32,802 nt of DNA. Source: Alphaproteobacteria bacterium (lineage in GTDB: Bacteria; Pseudomonadota; Alphaproteobacteria; Bin95). The position numbers were made by a program, and so were the translations under genes. Position 1 is the stretch's first letter, and each line of letters starts with the position of its first letter. The stretch spans positions 1-32,802 of the forward strand of contig JAJEIH010000147.1 in NCBI GenBank assembly GCA_022827685.1, given 5' to 3'. Below are positions 9,317 through 17,076 of this stretch, piece after piece. The notes beneath the pieces were generated by a model. That model had not been told where the DNA came from. It did not search any database and worked only from the letters and a program-made list of their open reading frames with translations.

Positions 9317-9365
9317 CCCTCTCCCCTTGGGAGAGGGCCGGGGTGAGGGCCGCCCGAAGGGCGGC
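9317..9365. repeat. Paired palindromic repeat (two stem-loops)
   Basis: The first stem is CCCTCTCCC (9317-9325) with GGGAGAGGG (9329-9337), 9 bp with a 3-base loop. The second is GCCGCCC (9349-9355) with GGGCGGC (9359-9365), 7 bp with loop GAA. The sequence looks like the dispersed intergenic palindromes common in Alphaproteobacteria. It lies between the convergent cyclase and fumarase genes, where it could also stop transcription, although neither stem has a T-run. Confidence 0.7.
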
Positions 9366-9366
9366 T

Positions 9367-9508
9367 CGGGATGCTGGCGGCGGAATTTCAGCCCCTGCAA
9401 GCGGCGATTGGCCAGATGCGTCCGGAGCCGGCGCTCGGCTTCGCTGCCCTCGCGCCGCAGGCTCCGCGCCCGGGCCGTACGGCCACGGCGCGGCGGCGGA
9501 TACGCCAT
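9367..9508 (-). pseudogene. Truncated DUF559 gene (N-terminal remnant)
   Basis: On the minus strand the frame from the ATG at 9508 gives about 47 residues that match the start of DUF559 proteins, which are small endonuclease-fold proteins: ARSLRREGSEAERRLRTHL followed by NRRLQGLKFRRQHP. In intact members the next residues are of the type IGPYxxDF. Here the match ends exactly where the palindromic repeat begins, and the frame continues as repeat-derived Pro/Arg-rich sequence to 9269. I read this as a remnant whose C-terminal two thirds were lost. The family match is by eye. Confidence 0.65.
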
Positions 9509-9518
9509 GCGGACCCGC

Positions 9519-11129
9519 TCAGATCCCGGCGAAGAAGTCGTTGCCCTTGTCGTCTATGACGATGAAAGCGGGGAAGTCGTCGACCTCGATGCGCCAGATC
9601 GCTTCCATGCCGAGCTCGGGATATTCCAGCAGATCGACCTTGCGGATATGGTCCTGCGCGAGGCGCGCGGCCGAGCCGCCGACCGAGCCCAGATAGAAGC
9701 CGCCATGCGCCTTGCAGGCCGCCGTCACCTGGGCCGAGCGGTTGCCCTTGGCGAGCATGACATGGCTGCCGCCGGCGGCCTGGAAGGCGTCCACGAAGGC
9801 GTCCATGCGCCCGGCCGTGGTGGGGCCGAATGAGCCGGACGCCATGCCCTCCGGCGTCTTGGCCGGGCCGGCATAGTAGATCGGGTGGTCGCGGAAGCAG
9901 GCGGGCATGGCTTCGCCCGCGGCGAGCCTCGCCTCGATCTTCTGGTGCGCGAGGTCGCGCGCCACCGTGATCGGGCCGGTGAGGGCCAGCCGCGTGCGGA
10001 TCGGGTGGCGCGAGAGCTCGGCCCGGATCTCGTCCATCGGCCGGTTGAGGTCGAGCGCCACCACCTCGCCGCCGAGCATGTCGGCGTCGGTCTCCGGCAG
10101 GAAGCGCGCGGGGTCGCGCTCCAGCGCCTCCAGGAAGACGCCGTCGCGGGTGATCCTGGCCAGCGCCTGGCGGTCGGCCGAGCAGGAGACGCCGATCCCG
10201 ATCGGCAGCGAGGCGCCGTGGCGCGGCAGGCGCACCACGCGCACATCGTGGCAGAAATACTTGCCGCCGAACTGCGCCCCGATGCCCATGGCGCGCGTCG
10301 CCTCCAGGATTTTCTCCTCCATCTCCCGGTCGCGATAGGCGCTGCCATGCGGCCCGCCTTCCGTCGGCAGGCCGTCGAGATAGCCGGTGCTGGCGAGCTT
10401 CACGGTCTTCAGGTTGAGTTCCGCCGACGTGCCGCCGACCGCGACCGCCAGGTGGTAAGGCGGGCAGGCGGCGGTGCCGAGCGTGCGGATCTTCTCGTCG
10501 ATGAAGGGCAGCAGCCGGTCCGGGTGCAGGGTCGCCGGCGTCGCCTGGTAGAGGAAGGACTTGTTGGCCGAGCCGCCGCCCTTGGCGATGAACAGGAGCT
10601 CGTATTCCTCGCCGGGCGCGGCATAGAGGTCGAACTGCGCCGGGAGGTTGGAACCGGTGTTGCGCTCCTCGAACATGGAGACGGGCGAGAGCTGCGAATA
10701 GCGCAGATTGTCCTCCGCATAGGCGCGGAAGATGCCGCGCGAGAGCGCCTCCTCGTCGCCGCCGCCGGTCAGCACCCGCTCGCCTTTCTTGCCCATGACG
10801 ATGGCGGTGCCGGTGTCCTGGCACATGGGCAGCACGCCGCCGGCCGCGATATTCGCGTTCTTGAGCAGGTCGAGCGCGACGAAGCGGTCATTGGGCGAGG
10901 CCTCGGGGTCGTCGAGGATCGAGGCGAGCTGCGCCAGATGGCCGGGCCGCAGCAGGTGCGAGATGTCGTGGAACGCCTCGCGGGCGAGCAGGGTCAGCGC
11001 CTGCGGATCGACGGAGACGAAGTCCTGCCCGCGGAACCGCTCGACGGAGACGAAATCCCCCTCCAGCCGCCGCCAGGGCGTTTGGCCCTTGGCGAGCGGG
11101 AACATCTCGTGGAAGGCGAATTCGGACAT
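9519..11129 (-). CDS. fumA: Class I (iron-sulfur) fumarate hydratase
   Basis: The 536-residue enzyme interconverts fumarate and malate in the TCA cycle using a 4Fe-4S cluster. The three cluster cysteines are in place: C103 ([10 protein letters not shown]), C222 ([10 protein letters not shown]) and C316 (GVSCSADR), each two residues from the E. coli FumA positions. The C-terminal part carries [10 protein letters not shown] and the [10 protein letters not shown] segment of the family. I prefer the ATG at 11129 with AAGGG 7 bases upstream; an alternative ATG at 11144 would overlap the sspB stop. It directly follows sspB on the same strand. Confidence 0.94.
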   Translation of the reverse strand: MSEFAFHEMFPLAKGQTPWRRLEGDFVSVERFRGQDFVSVDPQALTLLAREAFHDISHLLRPGHLAQLASILDDPEASPNDRFVALDLLKNANIAAGGVLPMCQDTGTAIVMGKKGERVLTGGGDEEALSRGIFRAYAEDNLRYSQLSPVSMFEERNTGSNLPAQFDLYAAPGEEYELLFIAKGGGSANKSFLYQATPATLHPDRLLPFIDEKIRTLGTAACPPYHLAVAVGGTSAELNLKTVKLASTGYLDGLPTEGGPHGSAYRDREMEEKILEATRAMGIGAQFGGKYFCHDVRVVRLPRHGASLPIGIGVSCSADRQALARITRDGVFLEALERDPARFLPETDADMLGGEVVALDLNRPMDEIRAELSRHPIRTRLALTGPITVARDLAHQKIEARLAAGEAMPACFRDHPIYYAGPAKTPEGMASGSFGPTTAGRMDAFVDAFQAAGGSHVMLAKGNRSAQVTAACKAHGGFYLGSVGGSAARLAQDHIRKVDLLEYPELGMEAIWRIEVDDFPAFIVIDDKGNDFFAGI

Positions 11130-11140
11130 GTGCGCGCCCT

Positions 11141-11629
11141 TCATTTCTTGCGGAAACGGTCCAGCGAGACGACATTGCCGCCACCGCCGCCTTCATCCCC
11201 CCCGGCGCCGGCGGCGGGCTTCGCGGCGCCTCCGGCGGCCTCGCCTTCCTCGGCCGGCAGCACGGGCTCGACGCCCTGGCGGGAGAAACGCAGCCCGAAA
11301 TCCACCGACGGGTCGTGGAACACGGTCACCGCCTCCCAGGGAATGTGCAGGCGCTGCTGCACGCGGTTGAAGGACAGCGTGACCTCGAAATGGGTCGAAT
11401 GGACCTCCAGCCCGTAATACTGGTGCTGGAGCACGATGGTCATCGTTTCGGGATATTGGGAGACGAGGCTCGCCGGTACGGCCGTGGCCGGATGGCGGGT
11501 GAGGAAGGTGATGTAGAAATGGTGGTTGCCGGGGAGGCCCTTCTCGGCCACCTCGGTGAGCGCGCGCCGGACCACGCTGCGCATCGCGTCCTCGACGAGC
11601 CGGTCGTAATCCAGGAAGTCCTCGGCCAT
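11141..11629 (-). CDS. sspB: SspB-family ClpXP adaptor
   Basis: The 162-residue product is an alphaproteobacterial stringent starvation protein B. It delivers tmRNA-tagged proteins to the ClpXP protease. The folded N-terminal domain is seen in [20 protein letters not shown] and [20 protein letters not shown], followed by [28 protein letters not shown] flexible Ala/Gly-rich linker leads to a short C-terminal tail, [11 protein letters not shown], which in this family docks on ClpX. The ATG at 11629 has GGGGGA close upstream; longer upstream frames run into the tmRNA region and are not real. Its neighbour upstream on the same strand is the tmRNA gene, so the tag and its adaptor are adjacent. Confidence 0.93.
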   Translation of the reverse strand: MAEDFLDYDRLVEDAMRSVVRRALTEVAEKGLPGNHHFYITFLTRHPATAVPASLVSQYPETMTIVLQHQYYGLEVHSTHFEVTLSFNRVQQRLHIPWEAVTVFHDPSVDFGLRFSRQGVEPVLPAEEGEAAGGAAKPAAGAGGDEGGGGGNVVSLDRFRKK

Positions 11630-11681
11630 TGTTCCCCCGGCGCCCCCAGCGGTGCGGCGCCGACGCCGCCGCCATTGCGAG

Positions 11682-11702
11682 CCGCCGCGTTGCACGCGGC
11701 GG
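11682..11702 (-). terminator. Stem-loop after the tmRNA coding piece
   Basis: CCGCCGCG (11682-11689) pairs with CGCGGCGG (11695-11702) around a 5-base loop. It sits between the end of the tmRNA and the sspB start. There is no T-run behind it on the minus strand, so it may be a processing or 3'-end hairpin of the tmRNA precursor rather than a classical terminator. Confidence 0.45.
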
Positions 11703-11960
11703 ATGGAGGGCTTCTGTTGCCCGGTGCCCTCCAAACCGCGCTTGCCGAATCAGCGATCAGGCAGCGAGTGCGACCTCATTGTCGTTCGCACTTGAGTTGC
11801 GGCCCGATAACGGTGGTGCCATGCCGAGCGAAGACCATGCCTTTACCGCGCACGTCGATCCTGGTTCGCCCCCGTATATGGTGGAGGCGCCGGGTACTGC
11901 CCCCGGGTCCGCAACGCTTATTCCGCATGGCGTTTATCGCCATAGCCGGGCATGCCCGGC
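11703..11960 (-). ncRNA. ssrA: Circularly permuted (two-piece) tmRNA
   Basis: Read on the minus strand, the acceptor piece comes first and ends in CGCCTCC-A-CCA (11889 down to 11879), with a T-arm-like GGACCC...GGGTAC-type stem before it. After only about 5 bases the coding piece begins at 11873 with GGGGGCG, which pairs with CGCCTCC to give a 7-bp acceptor stem containing the G-U at position 3 typical of tmRNA. GGGGGCGAACCAGGATCGAC is the conserved start of alphaproteobacterial coding pieces. The tag reading frame (11789 down to 11757) gives ANDNEVALAA followed by TGA, ending in the LAA-type degron. This order, acceptor before coding piece, is the permuted form known in Alphaproteobacteria. 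The exact outer ends are estimates. Confidence 0.93.
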
Positions 11961-11966
11961 GCCCCC

Positions 11967-11995
11967 AATATAGAACGGAAGGCCCCGCCGGGCAA
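11967..11995 (-). promoter_or_regulatory. Sigma-70-type promoter of the tmRNA
   Basis: On the minus strand TTGCCC (11990-11995) and TATATT (11967-11972) are separated by 17 bases. The predicted start, about 11960, falls at the edge of a GCCGGGCATGCCCGGC palindrome that precedes the acceptor piece. Spacing and position fit a strong constitutive promoter. Confidence 0.75.
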
Positions 11996-12061
11996 TCGCG
12001 GGCAGGCTTCCCTCGCGGCGCAATCCGGTATAGCGAAGGGCGGCGAATGCGGAGGGCGGAC

Positions 12062-12868
12062 ATGGGTTGCAAAGGCGGCGGAGGGCGCATTGCCGGGCTC
12101 GCATTGCTGCTGGCCGCCATTGCGGCCGAGGCGGCGGCCGGGGGAATCGCGCCGCACCGGGCGCTCTATGAGGTCGGGCTGGTCAGCGCCGACCCGTCGT
12201 CCGGCATCGACGCGCTGTCGGGCGCGGCCGTCTATGAGTGGTCGTCCGGCTGCGACAGGATCGTGGTGAACCGCGAGACCCGGCTGTCGGTCCAGCCGCC
12301 GGACGGGGCGCCGGTCTCCGTCCGGGTCGAGTTCTCCGCCTGGGAACGCCTGGACGGCCTGGCCTACGGCTTCGCCGGCAGGACCGTCAGGAACGGCGTC
12401 GAGACCGAGGCGCGGAGCGGCACGGCGCGCCTCGCGGAGGCGGGCGGCGGCGGCGAGGCCGAATACAGCCGGCCGCGCGGACGCCGCCTCCCCCTGGAGC
12501 CGGGCACGATGTTTCCCGCCGCCTGGATCCGGAGCGTCCTCGACCATGCCGGGGCCGGCAAGGGCATGCTGACAAGCCGGGTGTTCTTCGGCGAGGACGA
12601 TGACGCCCTGTTGACGGCAAGCGTGCTGGTGCTGCCGGAGCGCGCGGCGGGCGACGCCCCGGAGGCGCCGGCGGCGCTGGACGGCCTCGCCCGCTGGCGC
12701 GCGCAGTTCGCATTCTTCGATGAGGGCGAAGAGGCGCTGCCCGCTTTCGAGACGACCGAGTGGTTCTACGAAAACGGCGTCGGCGGCGACGCCGTTCTCG
12801 CCTTTCCCGAATTCACGATCCGCTACCGCCTGAGAGCCGTGAAACTCCACGACCCGCCGGACTGCTGA
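12062..12868 (+). CDS. eipB: EipB-like periplasmic envelope protein (DUF1849)
   Basis: The 268-residue product resembles EipB, a periplasmic beta-spiral protein needed for envelope integrity in Alphaproteobacteria. The ATG at 12062 has GGAGGG 6 bases upstream and gives a signal peptide of about 26 residues (GRIAGLALLLAAIAAEAAA). The mature start, APHRALYEV, and the internal YEWSSGCDRIVVN are family-like. C64 and the very last residue, C268, match the pair that forms the fold-closing disulfide in EipB. The gene stands alone, divergent from the tmRNA. Confidence 0.86.
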   Translation: MGCKGGGGRIAGLALLLAAIAAEAAAGGIAPHRALYEVGLVSADPSSGIDALSGAAVYEWSSGCDRIVVNRETRLSVQPPDGAPVSVRVEFSAWERLDGLAYGFAGRTVRNGVETEARSGTARLAEAGGGGEAEYSRPRGRRLPLEPGTMFPAAWIRSVLDHAGAGKGMLTSRVFFGEDDDALLTASVLVLPERAAGDAPEAPAALDGLARWRAQFAFFDEGEEALPAFETTEWFYENGVGGDAVLAFPEFTIRYRLRAVKLHDPPDC

Positions 12869-13075
12869 CGCGGCATTCCTCCGGATCGGGCCGAACCTTC
12901 CGCGGACCGCGGCGCGGCGTTCGGCGGGGCGCATTGTGTCCGCCATGCCCTTCGTATAGGCTCCGTGCCGGCCCTTTTGTCGAGAACGTCCCCTTGATCT
13001 GGATTCTGTGGGCACGAAGCGCGCGGCCCGGTTTGTATCCCCGCCGGGGCATGCGCGGCTAGGGGCGCCGGCACC

Positions 13076-15415
13076 GTGGACGAACACGGCATCGCAAAAG
13101 AGCCGTTCGCAGCGCGGTTTGCCAGGCGGGTGCTCGCGGCCCGCTGGCTTGTCATTCTCGCCACCCTGATCGTCGTCGCCGCAGCTTCCGGCGGCATTGC
13201 ATTGTTCGAATTCTCCGCGAATTACCGCATCTTTTTCGATGACGACAATCCACAACTTCTGGCCCTGGAAAAGCTGGAAAATACTTACGGCAAGAATGAG
13301 AATATCGTGTTCCTGATCGTCCCGGACGACGGCGACGCCACGTCGGAAAAAGCTCTCTCGGCTGCTGTCTGGCTCACGAAGGCCGCATGGAATACGCCAT
13401 ATTCGCGGCGTGTCGATTCGCTCGCCAATTTCCAATACACGACCGCAGAGGGCGACGAGTTATATGTGCGGGACCTTGTCGATCCGCAGCAGATATCCAA
13501 AGCCGAAACACGGTCGCAAATCCGCGACATCGCCTTGTCCGACCCGCGTATCGCGGGCAGCATCCTGGCCCTGAACGGCGATGTCAGCGTTGTAAATGTC
13601 ACCGTCGAGCTGCCCGAGGACGGCCTTCTGGAGGCCGTGGCCGAAGTCGCCGAATTCGCCAGGTCGGCGGCCGCGGAGGCTGAAGAACGATTCCCCGGCA
13701 CAGACCTGCGCATCGTCGGCACGGTCATGATCAACCAGACCTTCGTCGAAGCCTCGATCAGCAGCCAGATGATCTTCCTGCCCGCAAGCCTGCTGCTCAT
13801 GGCCCTGGTCCTCGGCATCCTGACCCGGGGCTGGGCGGGGGTGGCGGCGACCGGACTGGTCATCGTCTTCTCCATCCTGGCGTCTCTGGGGCTCGGCGCG
13901 TGGATCGGCCTGCCCTTCTCCCCGCCCATCTCGCCGGCGCCGACCATCGTGCTGATGATCGTCGTGGCGAATTGCGTGCATCTACTTGTGGCCTTGCAGC
14001 AGCGTCTGCGCGCCGGGGATTCCAGGCACGACGCCATCGTCGAAGCCATCGCGCTCAACCTGCATCCGGTGTTCCTGGCAAGCCTGACAACGGCGCTCGG
14101 GTTCCTCAGCATGAACTTTTCCGAAGTGCCGCCCTACCGCCATCTCGGCAATTTCGTGGCCCTGGGCATCTTCGCCTCCTTCATTCTTTCCGTCACATTC
14201 ATGCCGGCAGTGCTTTCGCTTCTCCCCGTCCGCGCGCCAAAGGAGCGCCGGCTCCGGGGACCCGCAATGAGCCGCATCGCGGATTCGGTGCTGCGCCGCC
14301 GGAAGGCGATCTTCTGGGCATGGGTGGTGATCGTGCCCGCCATGGCTCTGGCCATTCCGCGCAACGAACTCAACGATGTCCTGGTTCATTTCTTCGACAG
14401 GAGCGTCGAATTTCGCCAGGACACGGACTTCATGGACGAGCGTCTGAGCGGCAATACCGGGCTCGAATACTCGCTCGAAGCGTCCGTCGAGGGCGGCGTC
14501 ACCGACCCCCTCTTCCTCGCCGAGGTGTCGCAGTTCGCCGGCTGGCTCCGCGAGCAGCCCTCCGTGCGCCATGTGGCGGTCATCACCGACACCTTCCGGC
14601 AACTCAACAAGAGCATGCACGGCGACGACCCGGCCGCCTACCGGATTCCGGAAAGCAGGGAGCTGGCGGCGCAATACCTGCTGCTCTACGAGCTCTCGCT
14701 TCCCGAGGGGCTGAACCTGAACAACCAGATCGACAGATCCAGATCGGCCACGCGGGTGACGATATCGGCGAAGACGCTCCATTCGCAGGACGTGCTCGAC
14801 CTGAACGCGCGCGCGGAGGCCTGGCTGAAGGAAAACGCGCCCCATGTAGCCAGCGTCAACAGCACCGGCCCCTCCGCACTGTTCGCCTATATCGGGCAGC
14901 GCAACATCCGCGCCATGCTGGTCGGCACGCTGGTCGTGCTCCTGGCCATATCCGCGATTCTCCTCTTCGCCCTCAGGTCTCTCAGGCTCGGCCTGATAAG
15001 CATCGTTCCCAATCTGGTGCCCGCCGTGCTGGGTTTCGGCGTCTGGGGGTTGACGGTCGGGCAGGTGGGCCTCTCCCTGTCGGTCGTGGTGGCCATGACC
15101 ATAGGCATCGTCGTGGACGACACGGTGCATTTCCTCGCCAAATACCGCCGCGCGCGGCGCGAATACGGCCACGGTCCCGAAGAAGCGGTGCATTACGCTT
15201 TCGACACGGCCGGCCGGGCCCTGTTCACGACGACGGTCGTGCTGGTGGCCGGCTTCCTGATACTCCTGTTCTCTCCGTTCGTCCCCACCGCGCAGGTCGG
15301 GATCCTGACCGCGATGATTATCGGCTTCGCGCTCATCGCCGACCTGACGCTCCTGCCGGCGCTGTTGACGGCGCTGGACCGGCGGCCGGCGGAACAGGCC
15401 GCGCGTTCGTCCTGA
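13076..15415 (+). CDS. MMPL/RND-superfamily transporter
   Basis: The 779-residue inner-membrane protein has the duplicated RND layout: one helix near 25-48, a periplasmic domain, then five to six helices (about 225-390), and the same again (helix near 405, periplasmic domain, helices about 620-765). The second half carries the family segment MTIGIVVDDTVHFLAKYRRA, with the Asp pair expected in proton-driven members. Such proteins move lipids or hydrophobic products and often pair with a LolA-like protein and a barrel protein, both of which are found here at 29196-31270. The start is a GTG with AGGGG 10 bases upstream. The NHLP precursor follows 176 bases downstream on the same strand. The substrate is unknown. 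Confidence 0.88.
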   Translation: MDEHGIAKEPFAARFARRVLAARWLVILATLIVVAAASGGIALFEFSANYRIFFDDDNPQLLALEKLENTYGKNENIVFLIVPDDGDATSEKALSAAVWLTKAAWNTPYSRRVDSLANFQYTTAEGDELYVRDLVDPQQISKAETRSQIRDIALSDPRIAGSILALNGDVSVVNVTVELPEDGLLEAVAEVAEFARSAAAEAEERFPGTDLRIVGTVMINQTFVEASISSQMIFLPASLLLMALVLGILTRGWAGVAATGLVIVFSILASLGLGAWIGLPFSPPISPAPTIVLMIVVANCVHLLVALQQRLRAGDSRHDAIVEAIALNLHPVFLASLTTALGFLSMNFSEVPPYRHLGNFVALGIFASFILSVTFMPAVLSLLPVRAPKERRLRGPAMSRIADSVLRRRKAIFWAWVVIVPAMALAIPRNELNDVLVHFFDRSVEFRQDTDFMDERLSGNTGLEYSLEASVEGGVTDPLFLAEVSQFAGWLREQPSVRHVAVITDTFRQLNKSMHGDDPAAYRIPESRELAAQYLLLYELSLPEGLNLNNQIDRSRSATRVTISAKTLHSQDVLDLNARAEAWLKENAPHVASVNSTGPSALFAYIGQRNIRAMLVGTLVVLLAISAILLFALRSLRLGLISIVPNLVPAVLGFGVWGLTVGQVGLSLSVVVAMTIGIVVDDTVHFLAKYRRARREYGHGPEEAVHYAFDTAGRALFTTTVVLVAGFLILLFSPFVPTAQVGILTAMIIGFALIADLTLLPALLTALDRRPAEQAARSS

Positions 15416-15502
15416 TTCGCCTCATGGCGCCCCCGCCGGGAGCACTCAACTGAAATCTGCAAGTGCGAATTTACCGGCGCCTTGAAATGGATATTCCAAA
15501 TA

Positions 15503-15531
15503 TTGACCTTTCAATAACCCTGTGATATAGA
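15503..15531 (+). promoter_or_regulatory. Sigma-70-type promoter of the NHLP precursor
   Basis: TTGACC (15503-15508) and TATAGA (15526-15531) are 17 bases apart in an AT-rich stretch after the MMPL gene. The predicted start is near 15538, giving a leader of about 54 bases before the precursor ATG, which has AAGGAG 6 bases upstream. A dedicated strong promoter fits a precursor needed in excess over its enzymes. Confidence 0.7.
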
Positions 15532-15591
15532 CCGTTATCCAACATTGGGGTGGGTTGGTGTTGTTCGTCACGTGGAGCGAAGGAGATTGCC

Positions 15592-15843
15592 ATGAGAAGT
15601 GGCGATGAAATGCTTCAGCAGATCGTTGAGAAGTCCGCCCTGGATTCGGATTTCAGGCAACAGCTTCTCGCGGATCCGAAGGCTACCATCAGTCAGGAAT
15701 TGGGCATCACGATTCCCGATTCGATGACCATCAAGGTCCATGAGAGCGACATGCAGACGGTGCATCTCGCATTGCCGCCGGACCCGAACATTACCGAGGA
15801 GCAGCTCGAAGCCATCTCGGCCGGCCTCTGCTGCTGCTGGTAA
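15592..15843 (+). CDS. NHLP-type RiPP precursor peptide, core LCCCW
   Basis: The 83-residue peptide has the nitrile-hydratase-like leader (NHLP, TIGR03793 type): FRQQLLADPKATISQELGIT, then a beta segment and VHLALPP at 57-63. The leader ends LEAISAG (72-78), which fits the double-glycine-like signal cut by C39 peptidase exporters, so the predicted core is only LCCCW (79-83). Three adjacent Cys are natural substrates for the YcaO cyclodehydratase encoded at 17077-19431. The leader is the same length as that of the fusion protein at 21901-23202. The peptide has its own promoter and a strong terminator. The family call is firm; the exact cut site is inferred. Confidence 0.92.
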   Translation: MRSGDEMLQQIVEKSALDSDFRQQLLADPKATISQELGITIPDSMTIKVHESDMQTVHLALPPDPNITEEQLEAISAGLCCCW

Positions 15844-15890
15844 GCCCGAAAGCCGGCAACCGGCCGGCTAAAGAGGGAGCCTGAACCTTC

Positions 15891-15924
15891 CCCGCCCCCC
15901 GGTCCTCCAGCCGGGGGCGGGTTT
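15891..15924 (+). terminator. Rho-independent terminator after the precursor
   Basis: CCCGCCCCCCGG (15891-15902) pairs with CCGGGGGCGGG (15911-15921), 11 bp with one bulged C and an 8-base loop, followed by TTT. It ends the precursor transcript just before the convergent operon stops at 15946. On the minus strand no T-run follows. Confidence 0.8.
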
Positions 15925-15945
15925 CGTCATGCCTGTTTGCCTCCG

Positions 15946-17067
15946 TTACCGCGGGGACGCTGCGGCAGAGAGCACCATGAACACATAGGCCTTGGCCTGT
16001 TCAAGCCGATTTCCGGATATGACCAGCTTTATGTGGTGAATGCCGCGCAACAGCACATAGCGGCCCGATTTCGCAAACAGTATTGTCGGCTTGGAAACCC
16101 AATCGGCAAGCGCTGCAAGTTTCCCGGGAACTACAATGTCCTCCCGGCTCAGGGCCTCCAGGAACGGATCCCAGTCGGTCAGCCCGTCGAGCCAGTAGCG
16201 GGAGTCCTTCGTGTATCTTTGCCTGACGATGAGCGTAAGGCCCAGCGTCGGGCCGAGACCGTCTTCGCGCACATCGACATTCACGCCGCTCCTGACGATA
16301 TTCGCGCGCTCCCTGAAGCGCGATATCACGGAGCCGACAGCGGAGACCTCGCCCGGCCAACCGGTGACTTCAAGATAGGAACACAGGTCCTGCCGCGATC
16401 TGAATCCCATGACCGCCAGGCGGATCGAGCGGGAGCGGGACGGGAATACGCCGAAGGAATCCATGCGCGTATCCTCGGGCTGCGCCAGGTAAGCCCGCTC
16501 GACGGTCTTCCGTTCATTGCCGGTCATCTCCCAGCCAATGCTGGAAAGCAGCGCGTCAACCACCATGACGACGTCGCCCGCCTGGCCCGAGGCGCCGACG
16601 ATCGGGCGTTCGCCGGGCCGCAGGAACATCGCCGGAAGCGGCGTTTCGCCGTCCCGCGCCGGGGCGATGTCATATTCCAGCATCAGCTTGCGGCCGACGA
16701 CTTCGCGCAAGGGCGAGTTTTCCCGGTCCATCTGTCCGAACAGCTGCGTGACCGCTCTTGCGGTCCTGTCCGTCTCGTCGGTCCGTGCGCGTTCCCGGAA
16801 AAATGCCGCCGGTCCGGTCCCGCTCGCAAGGGAGACGCCGAAATCCGCCTTCGGCCCCGGTTCGTGGAGCGGCAGTTCGAAGCCGAATGGAAGGGCGCCC
16901 ATCGTGACGGGAAGCTTCCGGGCGCATTCGAGCACGAGCTCCCATTCCGGGCCGCCGACAAGCGCCGGCGAAATCCTGTTTCGAAAATGCCCGAGCAGGC
17001 CGGCCATCGTGCCGCCCTCCTCGGCAAGACGGTCCTGGGTAAGCGTGACGGCTTCGTCGATATCCAT
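15946..17067 (-). CDS. Unknown protein, last gene of the RiPP operon
   Basis: I do not recognise this 373-residue protein. It is soluble by eye, with no signal peptide or membrane helix. Visible features are an acidic helical start, an LPFGFELPLHEPGPKADFGVS segment, ERPIVGASGQ, and a C-terminal part with LGLTLIVRQRY and RGIHHIKLVISGN followed by a helix. The start is well supported by GAGGAGG upstream of the ATG at 17067, only 9 bases after the YcaO stop, so it is surely co-expressed with the cyclodehydratase. It could be a tailoring enzyme or a scaffold for the peptide; nothing in the sequence decides this. Confidence 0.85.
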   Translation of the reverse strand: MDIDEAVTLTQDRLAEEGGTMAGLLGHFRNRISPALVGGPEWELVLECARKLPVTMGALPFGFELPLHEPGPKADFGVSLASGTGPAAFFRERARTDETDRTARAVTQLFGQMDRENSPLREVVGRKLMLEYDIAPARDGETPLPAMFLRPGERPIVGASGQAGDVVMVVDALLSSIGWEMTGNERKTVERAYLAQPEDTRMDSFGVFPSRSRSIRLAVMGFRSRQDLCSYLEVTGWPGEVSAVGSVISRFRERANIVRSGVNVDVREDGLGPTLGLTLIVRQRYTKDSRYWLDGLTDWDPFLEALSREDIVVPGKLAALADWVSKPTILFAKSGRYVLLRGIHHIKLVISGNRLEQAKAYVFMVLSAAASPR

Positions 17068-17076
17068 CTTGCCTCC

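Noticed and set aside
9317..9365. CRISPR array
   Set aside because: The stems are two adjacent palindromes without repeated units and spacers; no cas genes are present.
11776..12120. Minus-strand frame of 114 codons over the tmRNA
   Set aside because: It coincides with the tmRNA acceptor and coding pieces, so the conserved sequence is explained by RNA, not protein.
13076..15415. HpnN hopanoid transporter
   Set aside because: It is the same superfamily, but no hopanoid genes are nearby, so the specific name is not supported.
13900..15453. Second long plus-strand frame inside the MMPL gene
   Set aside because: Out-of-frame translation with Arg/Pro-rich sequence; the MMPL frame has clear membrane helices and family motifs.
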